Positions 13,401 to 26,802 of a DNA stretch of 64,000 nucleotides are shown here, one piece after another (position 1 is the stretch's first letter; every line of letters begins with the position of its first letter). Where the stretch lies: contig VZDJ01000594.1 of NCBI GenBank assembly GCA_008694505.1, positions 9,149,035 to 9,213,034 of the forward strand. Reading direction: 5' to 3'. The position numbers were made by a program, and so were the translations under genes. Source of the stretch: Cyanoderma ruficeps (Eukaryota > Chordata > Aves > Passeriformes > Timaliidae). The notes under the pieces were generated by a model that worked only from the letters and a program-made list of their open reading frames with translations, was not told the origin of the DNA and did not search any database.

Positions 13401-15348
13401 AGAATTTGCATTGACAAAAATGGAAGGAGCAAATTCCTAAAATGCACCAATTTTGCTTTGACAAAGTAGCAGAAGAAAAAAAAAAGGAAAAAAAACCCAC
13501 CCCAAAACTAACAGCTTCTTGAGAAGTGGTTAAGGGAGAGAGCTGCTTGCTTGGCAAATCACAGTTTTGACACTGAAATATATCAACTTGTCAGCTTTGA
13601 CAAGAATCATTACTTAATTTTCCTAATTACAACTTTCAGCAGATTACAGTCAGACTCATCATTGATTCAGCCCTACACAGATAAATGCTGAATAGGCCTA
13701 GGAGGGAGAGTCATCCATCAGAAGTGACAAATCACCTCCTCCCTCCCTTTCTGTATGCAAACCCTCCCATATGAACGGTGCATTGCCCAAGTTAGAAAGA
13801 CATATTTGGAGACAGACTGTTGGTATTTCTTAAATTTACTAAATGCTACAAAATACAGGTATTCAACAAAGTTTGAAATCAATTTTGAAGCAGGTAAAGG
13901 GACTGCTAGCATTTCCTGAAACTTAACTCAGGCAATATATTAAATGAATTAATCTACCATAAAGACTGAGATTTGCATGTTGGCATAGAGTCTGCAGATT
14001 CTCTTCTAATAAAGTAAGCTTCTAAGGTCTACTGTTGAAATGTTGCAAATACACTAGAGATTAATTCATGATGAAAAAGATTAAACTGGCACTCTACCTG
14101 CTTCAACATGCAACCTATGGCATCTGTGTCATTTACAGCAACTGCTCTTAAACATCTATTCTCTTACAGAGAAAACGTTGTATCTGAGCTTGGCTAAACA
14201 AAAGCAATTCTTTTTAGAGGAAATCAGGGCATAAACTTTGTTTGGCTAGATGAAGTCCTTTGGCCTGCATCTGGAGTGGATGGTACAGATGCACTTGTTT
14301 CTTTTCCCTAGGTCAGGAGTTTTTTCCTCTCCCTGCTGCAGTTGCTAGGCAGCCTGCAAAATGTCAGGATGTGAAACCTCACATTTCTTTATGCATCGTG
14401 TACTCTGATGAAGCACAGCAAGTGAAAAAAAGAGAGTTTGAAAGAGAAAAAACAAGAGAGTCCTAAAAGGGTCACTCTCTCCATCCTCAACACCACAACG
14501 ATGCAATAATTGCAGATATCTGCACGTGTGCTAAACTCACTGCAGAACTGGAGTCTGAAGAGTGGACACAGAGAAGCCAGGACAATGCTCAGAGATCCCA
14601 AAGCAAGGGGAACATGTGATTGGTTTTAACCACATAATAAACTCACTGCTCGGGTACCTCCTGAAAGACTTTTCCTCCCTCTCACCATCCCTTTTCCTAA
14701 AGAGAGTCTCAATGAAGAAGTGGCCTTTTGGAAGGGCAATCCATTTTGTGCTGTTCCAATCCCTGTGTATCAGCACTCGTGATGGACAGAGCCAGCTGTG
14801 TCTGGATTTATAAAAAGCATACACACATACCATACTGTAGCCCATAGGATACTGCAGAAAATAATTAGGCTATACAGGAATCCAGCAACCTGCCCAAGAT
14901 GGGCCCAAAGTAATTTCTCTGTGGAGGAACATTATGTTATTGTGCTACATTCCCTATATCCCTTTGGGAATCAATATGCCCAAAAGTGTAAATGGAAGGA
15001 GACAGACAGTAATTTCTTCAATGCTTTCCAAATGTGCTACAATGAGGTTCTCCTTCATACCAGGCAGCTGAAATCACCAGAACTGTCTTTAAAAGCAGTG
15101 TACAGAGAGCCATTGTCAGGAACAAGAATATGATTTCCAAATTCAGGTATATGCATGTGGTGTTCTCAATCCCCAGCAACCTAACATGGTATAAATTATT
15201 GCTTTACTAGAAACACATTATAACCCCAAAAGGAATTTTCCATTTCAAGTTTCTGAAAGATGAGAGAAAACAAGTACTGTTCTTAAGAGGATAAACTAAA
15301 TGGCAATCACAGTTCAAGAAATAGAGAAGGACTTGTAATTATTCCTAC
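10473..15348 (-). other. SLC49A4: SLC49A4 intron 6
   Basis: This 4.9-kb intron has the donor gtagga and the acceptor ttttag. No confident repeat or gene was recognised. The stretch around 12060-12440 is less AT-rich and has a minus-strand AATAAA (12433-12428), which could belong to a degraded LTR, but no boundaries can be set. Confidence 0.9.
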
Positions 15349-15416
15349 CTTGCCATTGCTATGCCAACAACACAACCTCCAACTATAGACCAAAATCCAA
15401 TCCAGCCTGCATCCAC
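15349..15416 (-). CDS. SLC49A4: SLC49A4 (DIRC2) coding exon 6: TM8
   Basis: This 68-base exon encodes residues 311-332 plus two bases of R333. It is bounded by the acceptor ctgtcag and the donor gtagga. Its product ([14 protein letters not shown], then CVVGIAMA) is TM8 and is identical to human SLC49A4 across the exon as far as I can recall the human sequence. A-M-A-R at the exon end begins the second MFS motif-A-like loop, which exon 7 completes. It is too short to appear as a separate open frame and was found by motif. Confidence 0.96.
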
Positions 15417-16027
15417 CTGACAGGGAAAAAAAACAAAACAAACCACAAAGAAATATGTTAAAGCTGAGAAAATAAGTTGATGTTACTTTCAAAACAAATG
15501 TTGTGCAGGAGCTCCAAACTGCTAGCAATAGCTCTCTACAATAATCTGAAGTGCAAGGCTTTTTCTAGGAAAGGAAATAAAATCACCACAAGAAAGTATG
15601 ACTAAGTAGTCTATGCCCTAAATCTGACCTCTCTTTATGGAATCTGAGTAGTGTCCTCTGTTTTTTTATAATACTCTATCAAAAGCTTAGAAATCATCTT
15701 CTCCCCACTTCATCTTTTCCATCAGCCATACATTATTTCCTTTCAGTAGAGATTCAGCAGCCAACAATACTCCCATTTGTTTACCTACTTCTTCCTTTCA
15801 AAAGGTGTGTACAGTTCTGAAAACACTCACCACTGATGGAGAATCAGCAGGGAGAACTGTGACAGTTTGGGATGCCAAAGCCACAGTTCATTTTGTTTAA
15901 TATTTCAGGGAGTAAAGTGGTCCGTTTGTATTAATAACATAAAAACCTGATAAAACTGCATGCTAGTGCAAAGTAAAAATATCCCACTTACAAAATAGCT
16001 GCTGATTATCAGTCAGGAGATACTTAC
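15417..16027 (-). other. SLC49A4: SLC49A4 intron 5
   Basis: This is a 611-base intron with the donor gtaagt and the acceptor ctgtcag. It has a polypyrimidine tract before the exon 6 acceptor (about 15421-15445). Nothing else was recognised. Confidence 0.92.
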
Positions 16028-16136
16028 CTGGCTTACATGAATGGGTGTTAATATCAAATCCAGAACACCAGACCAGCCAGAGAAAACACCCAGTGGTATT
16101 GCATAGGCTAAAGCAATCATCAAGAATCGGAAATTG
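16028..16136 (-). CDS. SLC49A4: SLC49A4 (DIRC2) coding exon 5: TM7
   Basis: This 109-base exon completes S274 and encodes residues 275-310. The acceptor is ttcacag and the donor a near-consensus gtaagt; it ends in phase 0. [20 protein letters not shown] makes most of TM7, and [16 protein letters not shown] follows; both are almost unchanged from human (F-S-G-W here, F-A-G-W in human; P-I-H-V-S-Q here, P-A-H-V-S-Q in human). Only 611 bases separate it from exon 6, the shortest intron in the gene. Confidence 0.96.
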
Positions 16137-19100
16137 CTGTGAAGATAAAACATTGCCATTAGCCTCAGCTTATATTAAAAATTGCACCAAGGTTAGCCAG
16201 GAGAGTAAATCACACCCTAGAATCTATATTCTGCCCATCAAGAAAAACAGCAAAGGTCTGAAGGAGGAGTGAGCCAGAGAAAGCAAGAGAGGTATCCAGC
16301 CATGTCACTGAATTTCTAGTGGCTGATATGTTACTACCTTAGCACTGAGATAATAGAAAAAGCCAGTCTCTCCACACAGTTCAAAGATTTCTGCAACATG
16401 CTGGGCTCATATGTTTCTCATTTCTGCAAACAATTCTTCCATGCATTGGCATGAGCAACCTACTTAGCCTAAGTGTATGTTAGGAATAATAAGTATTAAT
16501 TTAAAAGATTAAAAGCTGACTTCAAAAATAAAATCAGAGATTCATCCCTCTTGAGCGGTACTTAAAAAAATCAAAAAAACCCCAAACCTGTTTTAATTCT
16601 CTTTATTTTGGTGAAAGGCAAGGAAAGCTCTGGAAATGAAGCAGATACAGTTGCAAGAGTGGAAAATCTTAACAATTTGAACTGAGAAAAAAACAGAGAC
16701 AAATATAATACTCTACTCTAAATAATCAACATGTTTGCTTTTCCCCCGTTATTCAACCTTTAGGATTCAGTGAAGGTGAACAGTCAAAGCTGTATCATCA
16801 ACTTCAATGTATAGAGCTAAACAGTAATTTAACCAACAATTTCCCCCACTCACCATAACTGAAAGTAAATGTGAAATCCTTGCTAAGAGACATCCAAGTT
16901 TTCCTCAAAAACGTTTCAAATGGGAAAGAAAATATACACTGGAATCAGAAACGGCGATATTTTAAACTGAAGAGATTTTACGGTGATTCCAAGGTCAGTT
17001 ATCCCATGGGATGTCTGTGTAACCCCAAACGTGGCTCCCTCTATGCTCAAACAATTTACATAAAATTGATCCTGATCAGTACCAGTTCCTTGGCAAGCAG
17101 TGGCAATTTGATAGCACACAGTTACAAAAGCCAACAGGGAGAGAGAGATTCAATTACTCTCCAAAACATTCCTAAATTTGCAGCTGATGCTGTTTTACTC
17201 CCTTAGATGCTCCTCACACAAGACAGCAGCCAGTGCTTTTTGCACTGTTCTTTTTCACACATCCTCTTCTTGAGTAACGCATTTCCATCCCGTGAACATA
17301 TCCTCCGTTTTCAATATCATTGCTGTCAGGTTCATCTTTTAATGCAAAGAAAAACAACTCTCAAGCTCTTCTATACATTAGTTATATTCCTCTGAATGCT
17401 ACTGTCTTCCTGACAACTTTTTTTTCTTAAGAATGCCATACTTTTATCCTATCTTGTATCACCTTGGCATTTGATGCTATTTAATACTATCCATGTGAAA
17501 GCCATTTCAACATCTGTAGAATAAATTAAAAGGCAATTTTCCATGGACCTTATAAAGCCATATTGTAGATTGCTAAGAGGAAACAAGTCTGAATGCAGTG
17601 TTCTGAAATAACACTTGCTGAATACTCAAAATCTTTGGCTACCTGGACCTCAACTTCACTAAAGAGCTGCTTTTGAGCCAGAACTTTGTCCTCTACTTCA
17701 TCAGCACTTTCTGTGGTGTATTTGTTTTCTGTAACTCAAGCAACAAGACAGACTACAGTGTGGGATAGCTGCTCTGTGCCACATCCAACCCCTAGCACCA
17801 ATCCTACAGTAACAGCTGTGCATGATGACAATCTCCAGGGACAGAGCCTGCTCCCCTGCCTGGTCTCCACAACAAGGAAGGTGAGCCGGAGAAAGGGAGC
17901 CTGGCAGTGACAGATACTGCTCATCAGGTGTCATTCTGCCCCCTTGCCCAGCAATACCTCGTGCTGGCTAAAGCCATTCAAAACACATCCTCAGCAGCAG
18001 CACCACTTTTCAAGGCTCCCGTCACTTGTGCACAGCTTTTGCAATTTTGAAATAGCTTCACTGAAAGTAGAAAAATGTGCTGTCTGTCACACCATCAGCT
18101 GTTGAACCCACACTGTTTTCCATCCTATCAGCAATGACAGGATAGCAGCATTAGCCTCTCTGTTAAACAATTCTGCTGAAATATGAATTGATTTTTTCTT
18201 CTGCTTTTTTCAGGAACCTAATGCCACTAGAATCTGTAAGACAGGCTGGTTCAGAGGGGAGCCCCATCAAAGTCAGTCATCATTTTCAGAGTAACTTTGA
18301 CAGTGCCTATTAGCATCAGGCACATTCTGAGCAGCTTCCATTACTGGATGGTGATGTTGATGAAAGTGTCATTAAAGCAATAATGATGCATAAAACCCCT
18401 GATACAAAATTTCAAAATTGCTTACATAGTCCCTAGAAAATATAAAAGCCATGTAACTGGCTAAAAGTATCTTATTACTTCAAAACAAAAATCACAACAT
18501 GTTTCTTTAATACACGTTTTAAGACTTATCAACCATTTACTTGTATTAGGATTTTTTTCCATTGAAGTCTGTGGAATATCCTGAACTGGAAAAATAAAAA
18601 CAAGTCATATTTGCTTCACCCAAGAAACTGAGATAGGGCACCACACATTTTCTAATGGAAATTCAAACTACACTTGTCACAGTGTGTGATAGACAGTTAA
18701 AAGATTTGGGCTTAGCTCCCAAACCATGACCAATCTGTTATCTCCCACTGCAGGCTGAGAGAGACAGTATCAGGAGATAATCAGACATCAACTAATTGTT
18801 ACAATCTGTCAGAAGGAACCCTCCAAATCAGAAGGAAGAATTGAGTTCCTAACAAAGTCCCCCAAAAAGGGCCCCCAGGGGACGGTTGACCTCTGTTGAT
18901 GGTGTAACTCTGCAAGAAACAGCTCATGTAGATGACTGCCCAAGGACCTGAAGACACAAAGGAGTGTGGAAGTTGCAAGGATGTGATAGATCCCCTTGGT
19001 GTCCAAGGAAAAAATGTCAGTGACTTCAATGCTAAAGTTATGGTATGTTGCTTTATTTTGAAGTAATAAAACTGCAACCTGGAGGAGAAGACAAATGATG

Positions 19101-21158
19101 AATATCTCAGCTCTCATGAGTGTATCTGGCGCAGAGCTGGCTCAGCCCACCAGCTCAAACACATCCTAAATGCCTTACACATAGTTTTTACACCAAAGGA
19201 TAAGTCTACAATAAAAGGAAGTCATGATTTCCTGGTACTCATCTGCTGGTTACCTTCAGTCTACACCACCAAGACTAAAGAAAGGCTCTCTGAGCCAAGA
19301 TGAAGCCTGGATTAGGCAGACAACAGACCTTAGAAGCCTAATGAACCAGATGATGGATTTCTCTTAGAGCATGGCAGATACCATTTTCTTTTGTAAAACT
19401 CCCTTGCATGACAGATTGTTACTGAACAGTTCCCCAAGATAAGTGGGTTTAATGATGAACTGTTGATTGTTTTCTGTAGAGACGAATGAAGAAGTGCCTT
19501 TGATAAAAGGAAGCAAGGAAGAATGCAAGACCCGAGGGAAGAGAGATATAATTATCTACCTGTCCACATTTTTAAAAAGTCCTCTTGATTCTTGGTGACA
19601 CTGTAAACTATTCTCATTATTTAAGAGTCCAGTTTGTTTTCTTAAGTTTCATTGGTTATTGTTAACAGTAATCCAGCTTTGCTGTTTACATTCTGACCAT
19701 ACCAGTATCTCAGGTTCACTGACTACAATACTTTGAACATGGAATCTAATGGTTATAAAACTCCCAAATGGAGCACTGTCAACTGAAATTTTATATTTCA
19801 CCTGTGGAGCCAGTTGCTGTTCGGATTTCTGTTCAACAGCAACATTTTTACAACACAGCCCTCAGGCAGGGTCTAACAGCACATCAGCTTGGGTGCAGAA
19901 CAGCTTTTTTGTGTGTGCTAAGTGTCCTTAAGGGAACTGCTATTTTTTAATATCCTGAATAGGTCACTTTGCAGACTAACCACCCAGCTGTACTCACACC
20001 TCCTGAGTGCCAGCTTGCTCCAGGATGAACACATAGGATTAAGCATCTTGCCAACTATTTACTCCCCCAAACAAAAAAAAAAGCCTCCAAAAACAAAAGA
20101 AAACCCAGTGACAACAAGGGATGAGTTGTTTTTGCTGCCTCTAAATACAATTATTGAAACAGCCCACAGTAGGTCTGTAGTAACTAAATGTCTAAAGCTG
20201 AACAATTATCAAGCTTCAAGCAGCCCTTTGTATGCAGATTCAGCGCCTACATCACTCAACAGACAATTACAGCAAGAGTCAGAAGCTTCCTGGTGAAGCC
20301 AGTCATATTCCGTACCAGGGGAGCAGCTCTTCTTTGCCACAGAAAGTTCCTCTGTGCAGTATCATCTACATGGCATGGGCCTTCACAATTATTTACCATT
20401 AATATTACAGTTGCTTTAGCTGCTCCTCTGAGATCATATTTCCATTACACAAGACACTGTACAAACACACTGGGGAGAAGTGGGACTGTGTCTTACCAAA
20501 AGAACCCAAGAGGGAGAAGCTGCAATACTGTCTCTTTTTACAACCTCTCTTTTTTTTTAACCTAAAAATTCAAAGGAAGCTAGCTCACCTTTGAGCCTAT
20601 CCAGAAACACATCTGGAGACATTTTTCCTATTCTCACTTCATATTTTAATGTACAATTAATGAGATTCAATAGATCATATAATAGTTTTTGATAGTTCAT
20701 TCCTTGCTTCCATGGCTGAATGAAAGCAGCTAAGTATCCCTTCAAAAGACAAGTTAACCCGAAATTAATTCCAATATAATGAGCACAGAAGAAACCAACT
20801 TAGAAGTTAGTTTTGTCCAGAGTTGTTCACTGTTTTCTCACTGCTCACTTTTAACAATCTTGTATAATCTGATGTAACAGAAGCATTGCATAAGAAAAGC
20901 CATGCTAACAGGACGACTAAAGCACTGCTGGTGCTGAAGGACTGGCATGAAGACTGGAGATATACACAGTGGTTTAAAATTTAATGTCTGCTCTTTAGCA
21001 GTTAGCATCTTTTTATGTCATGACATTAATATTTAATTTTATTTTGTTTAAAAGTACTACAAACCAACTTGTTTGCTCAATGAGAAGATTAAAGCACACT
21101 TGTTTTTATTTACTTAGGCACTGATCTGCTTTGAAGTGGAAACCCAATGAGGTCCTAC
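16137..21158 (-). other. SLC49A4: SLC49A4 intron 4
   Basis: This 5.0-kb intron has the donor gtagga and the acceptor ttcacag. Polyadenylation-like signals on both strands near 19050-19070 and a less AT-rich stretch at about 18830-19400 hint at an old retroelement, but I cannot identify one. No gene was recognised. Confidence 0.9.
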
Positions 21159-21288
21159 CTTAAGAGTCTGCAAAAACTTCTCCTGTAGCTGAGCCGCTGG
21201 CTCGCTGCAGCCACGCTGGGGGGGAATGGAGGGCGCGAGGGGAAGTAGGCCAACGCTGCAGAAAATATCAGGGAAACCATTCCAAATT
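21159..21288 (-). CDS. SLC49A4: SLC49A4 (DIRC2) coding exon 4: TM6 and central cytosolic loop
   Basis: This 130-base exon completes E231, encodes residues 232-273 and gives two bases of codon 274. It begins after the acceptor tgtttag and ends at the donor gtagga. [15 protein letters not shown] forms TM6. It is followed by a Pro-rich segment (PSRPPFPPS) and a basic stretch ([15 protein letters not shown]), which is the cytosolic loop joining the two six-helix halves. The correct frame needs four Cs after TTC and seven Cs in the proline stretch; with those counts the frame stays open and matches human throughout. The long open frame in another register here is a shadow. Confidence 0.95.
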
Positions 21289-23852
21289 CTAAACAAGAGG
21301 GCAAAGAAAAACAAAACCAAGAACAGATGTTAGCATTGAAAGACTTATTTCACTGCAGTGCTGTTATCAGCCAGCCTCTGAGACATAAATCCCACCGCAA
21401 GTGCTTCACTGCTCCTGACAACAGAATTCCGTAACTTGAAGGAGAAACTTCTTTCTCCTTCCTCAAACAAGATTTCAAATTGAGATGGAGAATCAATGAG
21501 ACTGGCAGTCCATTCCAGTGATAGGTACTGCAGAGAACCAGACTCACACACAGGGAACTCAGTGAAGCAAAAGGAAAGCTTTTGCTTTTTCTCTTCAGAG
21601 AGAACTGCAATATGAGGACTTGGCCACGTTTCCTGGTGATGGAAGTAACTCAGTGCAGGTAACAGCATGCTAGAGACTTTAAACAGATGGGACTGGGGAA
21701 GCCCCAGGGCATGGAGTAACAATTATTCATTGCACAAGATGATGAAGGCAAACAAAAGGTCAAGCAAGGCAGCAGCTCTGACACAAACAGTACTACATGG
21801 CAACAGAATATAAGCAAAGTGCAGAAGCAGCCATGGCTCATGAATAGAAAAAGTACATGTAAGAGGGGGGGGAAAAGAAAGAATACAGCTGTTTGTGGAT
21901 GCTCTGCTTGTTTGGCAGCAGGTACTCCAAACCTTTGAAAAATTTCATAGCAGAAGTTTGGACTTGAGCTTAAGAAGTGATAAGCACTTCACAGAAAACA
22001 GTAAGTCCCATGAGCAGACATTCTGAAGAGAAACAACTCTACCCTGAGTCAGTCTAATTAATTTGTTTTACAGGCCTTTTACAATGTATATCATATTTTC
22101 CACAGTCCTCAATCCCAGTATTTCTTCTATCCCCTTTGAAAACAAGATTCTTTGCTGATAGAGAGAAAAATGTATAGCTGAAGTGTGTTATCTTAAAAGA
22201 ACTTGTGATCTTATAGCAAAGTGTTCACTGACACCACAAATAAATTCCAGCAGAGCTGAATACTCAATGGCCTAATTTTGGTTTTTTTCTTCTCTTTTTT
22301 AATAAATCAATATGAACATGGCACTTCGCCAGGTCTTCTGCTAAACTAGAAGAAAATAAATTCAGGAAACTGAAAAGTAAATAACACTCAGAGTCTAAAT
22401 GGATCAGCTGGAGATGGAGAAAGGAAATGAATGTTTCTATTTGGCATATAAGAAAAAAGGCATATGGGGACTGTGACAATGCCATTCTTCATGATCAAAT
22501 GCTGAAGGACTCGTTTTGAATTACGTGGTGTCTCTTTTGCTGCTGTGGTGTAACTACATGTTTCGAGGGCCAAAGGCACTTTAACTAGACCTTCTCACTC
22601 CTCTGCTCTTCAGAAAACAGATGAATTTCTATCTTTATGCACATTGTTTTGGAGACCATGAGTAGGGAATAAAGAACTGGCTGTAACTGATCACCCCAGA
22701 CCTAAAAAAGGGACGAGATGCTCTGTCACTACAGGATGATTCTATACAACTCTTTAGTAAAAGTTGTTTATCCCCCTCCTACCTCTACTCTACATATAGG
22801 TTTACAGGCATACAAATGTACATGCATACATGCATTTTAATCACATATTAAAGGAAGATATAAGGCTGCAGACAGGTATAGCCAATCAAGAATGTGATCA
22901 CACAGTCCCATAAATTTTGTCCAAGGTACTCATTATTTGTTATACTCCAATGCTATAAGGGGGCAGGCCAGGTTTCTTTCTGAAGAATGTAAACCATATC
23001 AATAATTTTTTTAAGTGATAGAAATATTTTATAACAGATGCCCATCTGCGGCCTCATCTATGCACTGCCTCAAGATTCCTACCAGCCAAATTGCTATAGT
23101 AGGAGCAGTAAAGTAACCCTCTTATGTTTTTAATTACTAAGTTCAGCATGCTGTCCTCGTAGTACCTTCTTGCAACTCTTTAATATTAGTTTCCCAGAGT
23201 TATATTTGCAGGCTAACAAATGTGCCTAGACAGCTCTGCTCTCATGCACAAATGAAAAATGACAAATTCACTGTGGAAACAAAAGCATCTCCCTCTGTTG
23301 AAGAATATGAGTTTTTAGTGCCATCTTAGCTTTGTATACAATACTTACACCTCTATCAAAAGTCCAGGTACTGCCAAACACATCTGATTTCTTTCATATT
23401 CAAATCCTTCCTCAATAGGAAAGCCACACCCTTATCTCCATAATTTACATTAGCAGACTAGAGGAAGAGGAATAGAGTCTAAAACTTTTCCTGGCCAGGT
23501 AAGTAGTGAGTAAAAGCAAGCACAATCAAGAAGGTAAGGAATAGCTCAATGCTGAGAGCAAGGGAGCTGCAGTCACAATGCAGTCACAAGAGAGAGGTCC
23601 TTTAGAAGCTGCCAGCTCCTCAAAAGTGCGATGGAATGCTCTCAGAACAAAGCACATGGAATGGAGCAACTCATAAATTACTGTGCAGAGATACAGATAT
23701 GTACGTATCTATGTACTTGTTGAGGAGTGAAACTGGAATGCTTCACAAAAGCTGGGTACCATACCAGTGATGTGTGACATGAGACATGCCTGCATCTTAG
23801 CCTGGAAAGCAGGCACACTGATGCTTGTGTAAAACCCAAACAGACCAAAAAA

Positions 23853-23884
23853 CCCCCCCCCCAAAAAAAAANAAAAAAAAAAAG
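23853..23884. repeat. C10 plus poly-A run with an unresolved base
   Basis: Ten C residues (23853-23862) are followed by an A run interrupted by N at 23872, then a GA-rich stretch. It is a homopolymer sequencing problem zone in intron 3. Confidence 0.95.
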
Positions 23885-24050
23885 AAGAAAGAAAGAAAAA
23901 AACCAAAGTTAACAGAGCCAAAAGACCCCTTGATAACAAAGTATTTTTCCTTCAGACAGGCTACCCATAGCACGAAAACCTGCTCAATCCCAGAAATCCT
24001 CCTCCCCACCTTGTTCCGTGGGAACATTCCAGAGGACATGAGGGCCCCTT

Positions 24051-24074
24051 ACACACACAGACACACATACACAC
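24051..24074. repeat. Short imperfect (CA)n microsatellite
   Basis: acacacacagacacacatac and flanking CA units, 24 bases, with two interruptions. Confidence 0.85.
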
Positions 24075-26802
24075 TTTCTTTTTAAATAAATAATGATTTT
24101 ACATTGATATTTAGAAAAGCATAAGGCTAAATGCTCTGGCTGCAGTCCAGAATAATCCATGCTTCCTTACACGATTCAGGTAATACAATTCAATCCTGAT
24201 TTGCTACATCCGTATTACTTGAGCTGTGAACCAGAATGTGCAGCGACACAGATGAAAGAGGCTGTGGCAATTCAGCTAAGCTCTTAGTCCGTGTTTGAGA
24301 TAAAGGAACAGCAATTTATTAAAATACAGAAGAGACTGGAGTTAACAGAGCAATTTCAGGATGGGTTTATAAACAATTGCTTTGTAATCATGTTTGAGCT
24401 TAAATTTTCACACTCTTGGCACACTACTGATCCCAAGTTAACAATTCACATTGTTACTGTCTTTTAAAAGACATCATCTAACTTTTGCAGGCTGCTTATT
24501 TAATGCTAGCTTACACAAAAACAAGCAGCTCATTAGAAATGCAGAGTGCTTACCCTGCGAAACTGGCTTTCCCGTGTATCTGAAAGGACAAGTCATACCA
24601 AAACTGACCACACTTACTGAAGAAGTGGGGAAGTGGGACATTTGGGTCCAGCTTCTTGTTCTTCTAGATTCTGCAAAACCTTTACTACTAATCTGCGAAG
24701 ACAATTTGAACCTAGTTTTCTGCACAGATGTTTAAGGGGACAAATAGTACTCTACCACACCTGCCAGGTATTTTTTGTCCCACAGGTGAACAGAGCTGTC
24801 TGTTCACTATCACCCACCATGAAGCAGCTGTCCTTCCACCTCTGGAGCCCTTGAGGCACAAGAGAGCACAGGGAAGCAGTCAGCAGGAACCTTGTGCCTT
24901 CAGCTCTCCAGGGAAACAGGGCTAAGCTGAGACAGAACAAATACCCCGTGAGGGATTCAAAGCAAACTCCTCTTTGACAATTCTTTGCAATTTTAAACCA
25001 GCTGGAGGTTTTCCATCATTACTGTGATTCACTGCAGGCCAGCAATGCCCACAAAGCAGCTCTCTGCCATTGTCTGAACAGCTACAGCATTTGCAGCTCC
25101 TGAAAATACACATCCCATTGGAAACAAACATCAGCACAGAGACCATCTCTGTTCAAAGCCCTTTCAAATACTATGTGAGAAATGCAGAACCCTAAAACAC
25201 AATTCCTAGGAAAGTGAAGAGCTGCTGTAGGGTGATCGTTTGCTGGGACCAGTGATCCCAAACAGGTCTACAAGGCTGTTCCCACATCCTTGCCAGCTCA
25301 GAAACATAGAAAGAGCCATGCTGAGATGTGAGGCAGGCAAGATCTGAACCTTGGTGGCAACAGCCATCCCTGTTTCTGAGGAAAATGCTTAGGAAAACCT
25401 CCCGAAAGAGAACAGAAGAGAATGTGAATCTAATGCACTGCTGAAGGCAACATTTCTAGAGCTACCAGACTCAAAACAGTGATTTCAAGTACAACACGGT
25501 ATTTCCTTAGGCAGAAGATTTCCTCCTTCTCCATGGAAAATCTGTGGAGGGAGAGCTAAATCTCTTCTCTAATTGCTAGCGTGCTCCTTCCCTTATCTAC
25601 TGCTCCTCAGGACAAAACGTGACTTACTTTCATTTTTCCATCTTTCACACTAGCCATTTTCATCTGCCATGAGATTTTCAGAGCCTAACACCATACTTAC
25701 TTGTGAAAAAGGCTTAGCCAAACCTGAATTTCTCTATTCCATTTGAGTCCAGTAAAAAGTAGGTTACTCAAAAATACTTGCTGAAGTCGTGATCCAAATT
25801 CTATTACACTTTCTTTAAAACAAACATTGAAGTGGCCCTCACCCAACAGGAATATTAACTTGACAAATTTCCATAAGAATAACGTCCAGGAATAAATGAT
25901 CACAAACAGCTAGCTCAATCCCCTAAACCTCCATATAAACTACACAGTATATATATGTTAGGACTTCTGGAACACTTAGGACTAACTCCTGGCTGAATTT
26001 CAGAGGATGCAATTATAAGAGGGGAAAACCCCTATCAAATGTGCAACTCTTAATGCTGTGCCAATTTATATCCACTAAAAATCATAATGTAGACACTTAA
26101 CCAATTCTGTTTCCTTGAAGTTTGCTGCTAATTTTTCCAAGTGACAGGAAGAGGCACAGAAGCCATTGCAATAAAAAGAGCAAGGACATAAAACGCAAGT
26201 TTTACCAGGTGAATTTTGTATCAGTGATTTTTTCCACTAAACTGTTGTCACTTCACTGAAATTACTCACCAGTAAGAATTATGTGGATTTAGCTAGAAAC
26301 AAAATCTATCGTGTTTTAATTTCAATGTTTCTAATTCTGTAGATTCCGAAATACTAATAATCTAATCACATTTGAAAAGCACGTGCAGGTCATAAATTAA
26401 GGCTCAGTTAATGCAAAAAAGAATTTAATGCTAAAAGACTATTGAATTTCCATCCTTAAACAGTAGAAGAAACCCAGCTTGTCACGGAAACATATTTTTA
26501 ATGAAAATTCAATAAGCAAAAACCAGTTTTGAAGCTCAGAGAAACTATAAGAAGACATTTCTCCCAAGATCAGCCAATACAAACAACCAAATTACTTCTT
26601 TTCGAGTCAGTCTGTACAAAAGGCTATTTCAAAACCTTTCCTACGCAAAAGGAAAAAAAATAAGCCTCCTGACTTAATTATTTTCTCTCAGCCAGAGACT
26701 CGATCCTGTGCAAACCAGCCACTAGAGGGTAGCGGTTCTCAAGCACCAGCCACACACGAAAGCGAGCACATCTATGGTTTAGGCGCTGTGATTGACCCAC
26801 AC

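Larger units (their letters stand above)
21289..26802 (-). other. SLC49A4: SLC49A4 intron 3
   Basis: This 5.5-kb intron has the donor gtgtgg and the acceptor tgtttag. It contains a C10/poly-A run with an unresolved base near 23872 and a short CA-rich microsatellite at 24051-24074. No gene was recognised; short open frames here lack any family signature. Confidence 0.9.

Noticed and set aside
18830..19400. Possible old LTR with polyadenylation-like signals on both strands
   Set aside because: Signals on both strands are expected in AT-rich DNA, and no LTR layout could be drawn.
19922..20565. Two overlapping plus-strand frames of 124 and 125 codons in intron 4
   Set aside because: They overlap in different registers, lie antisense to the gene and show no family signature; chance open frames.
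21159..21288. Apparent frameshift in exon 4 when reading the proline-rich stretch
   Set aside because: Recounting the C runs (four after TTC, seven later) restores one continuous frame matching the family; the shift was a reading error.
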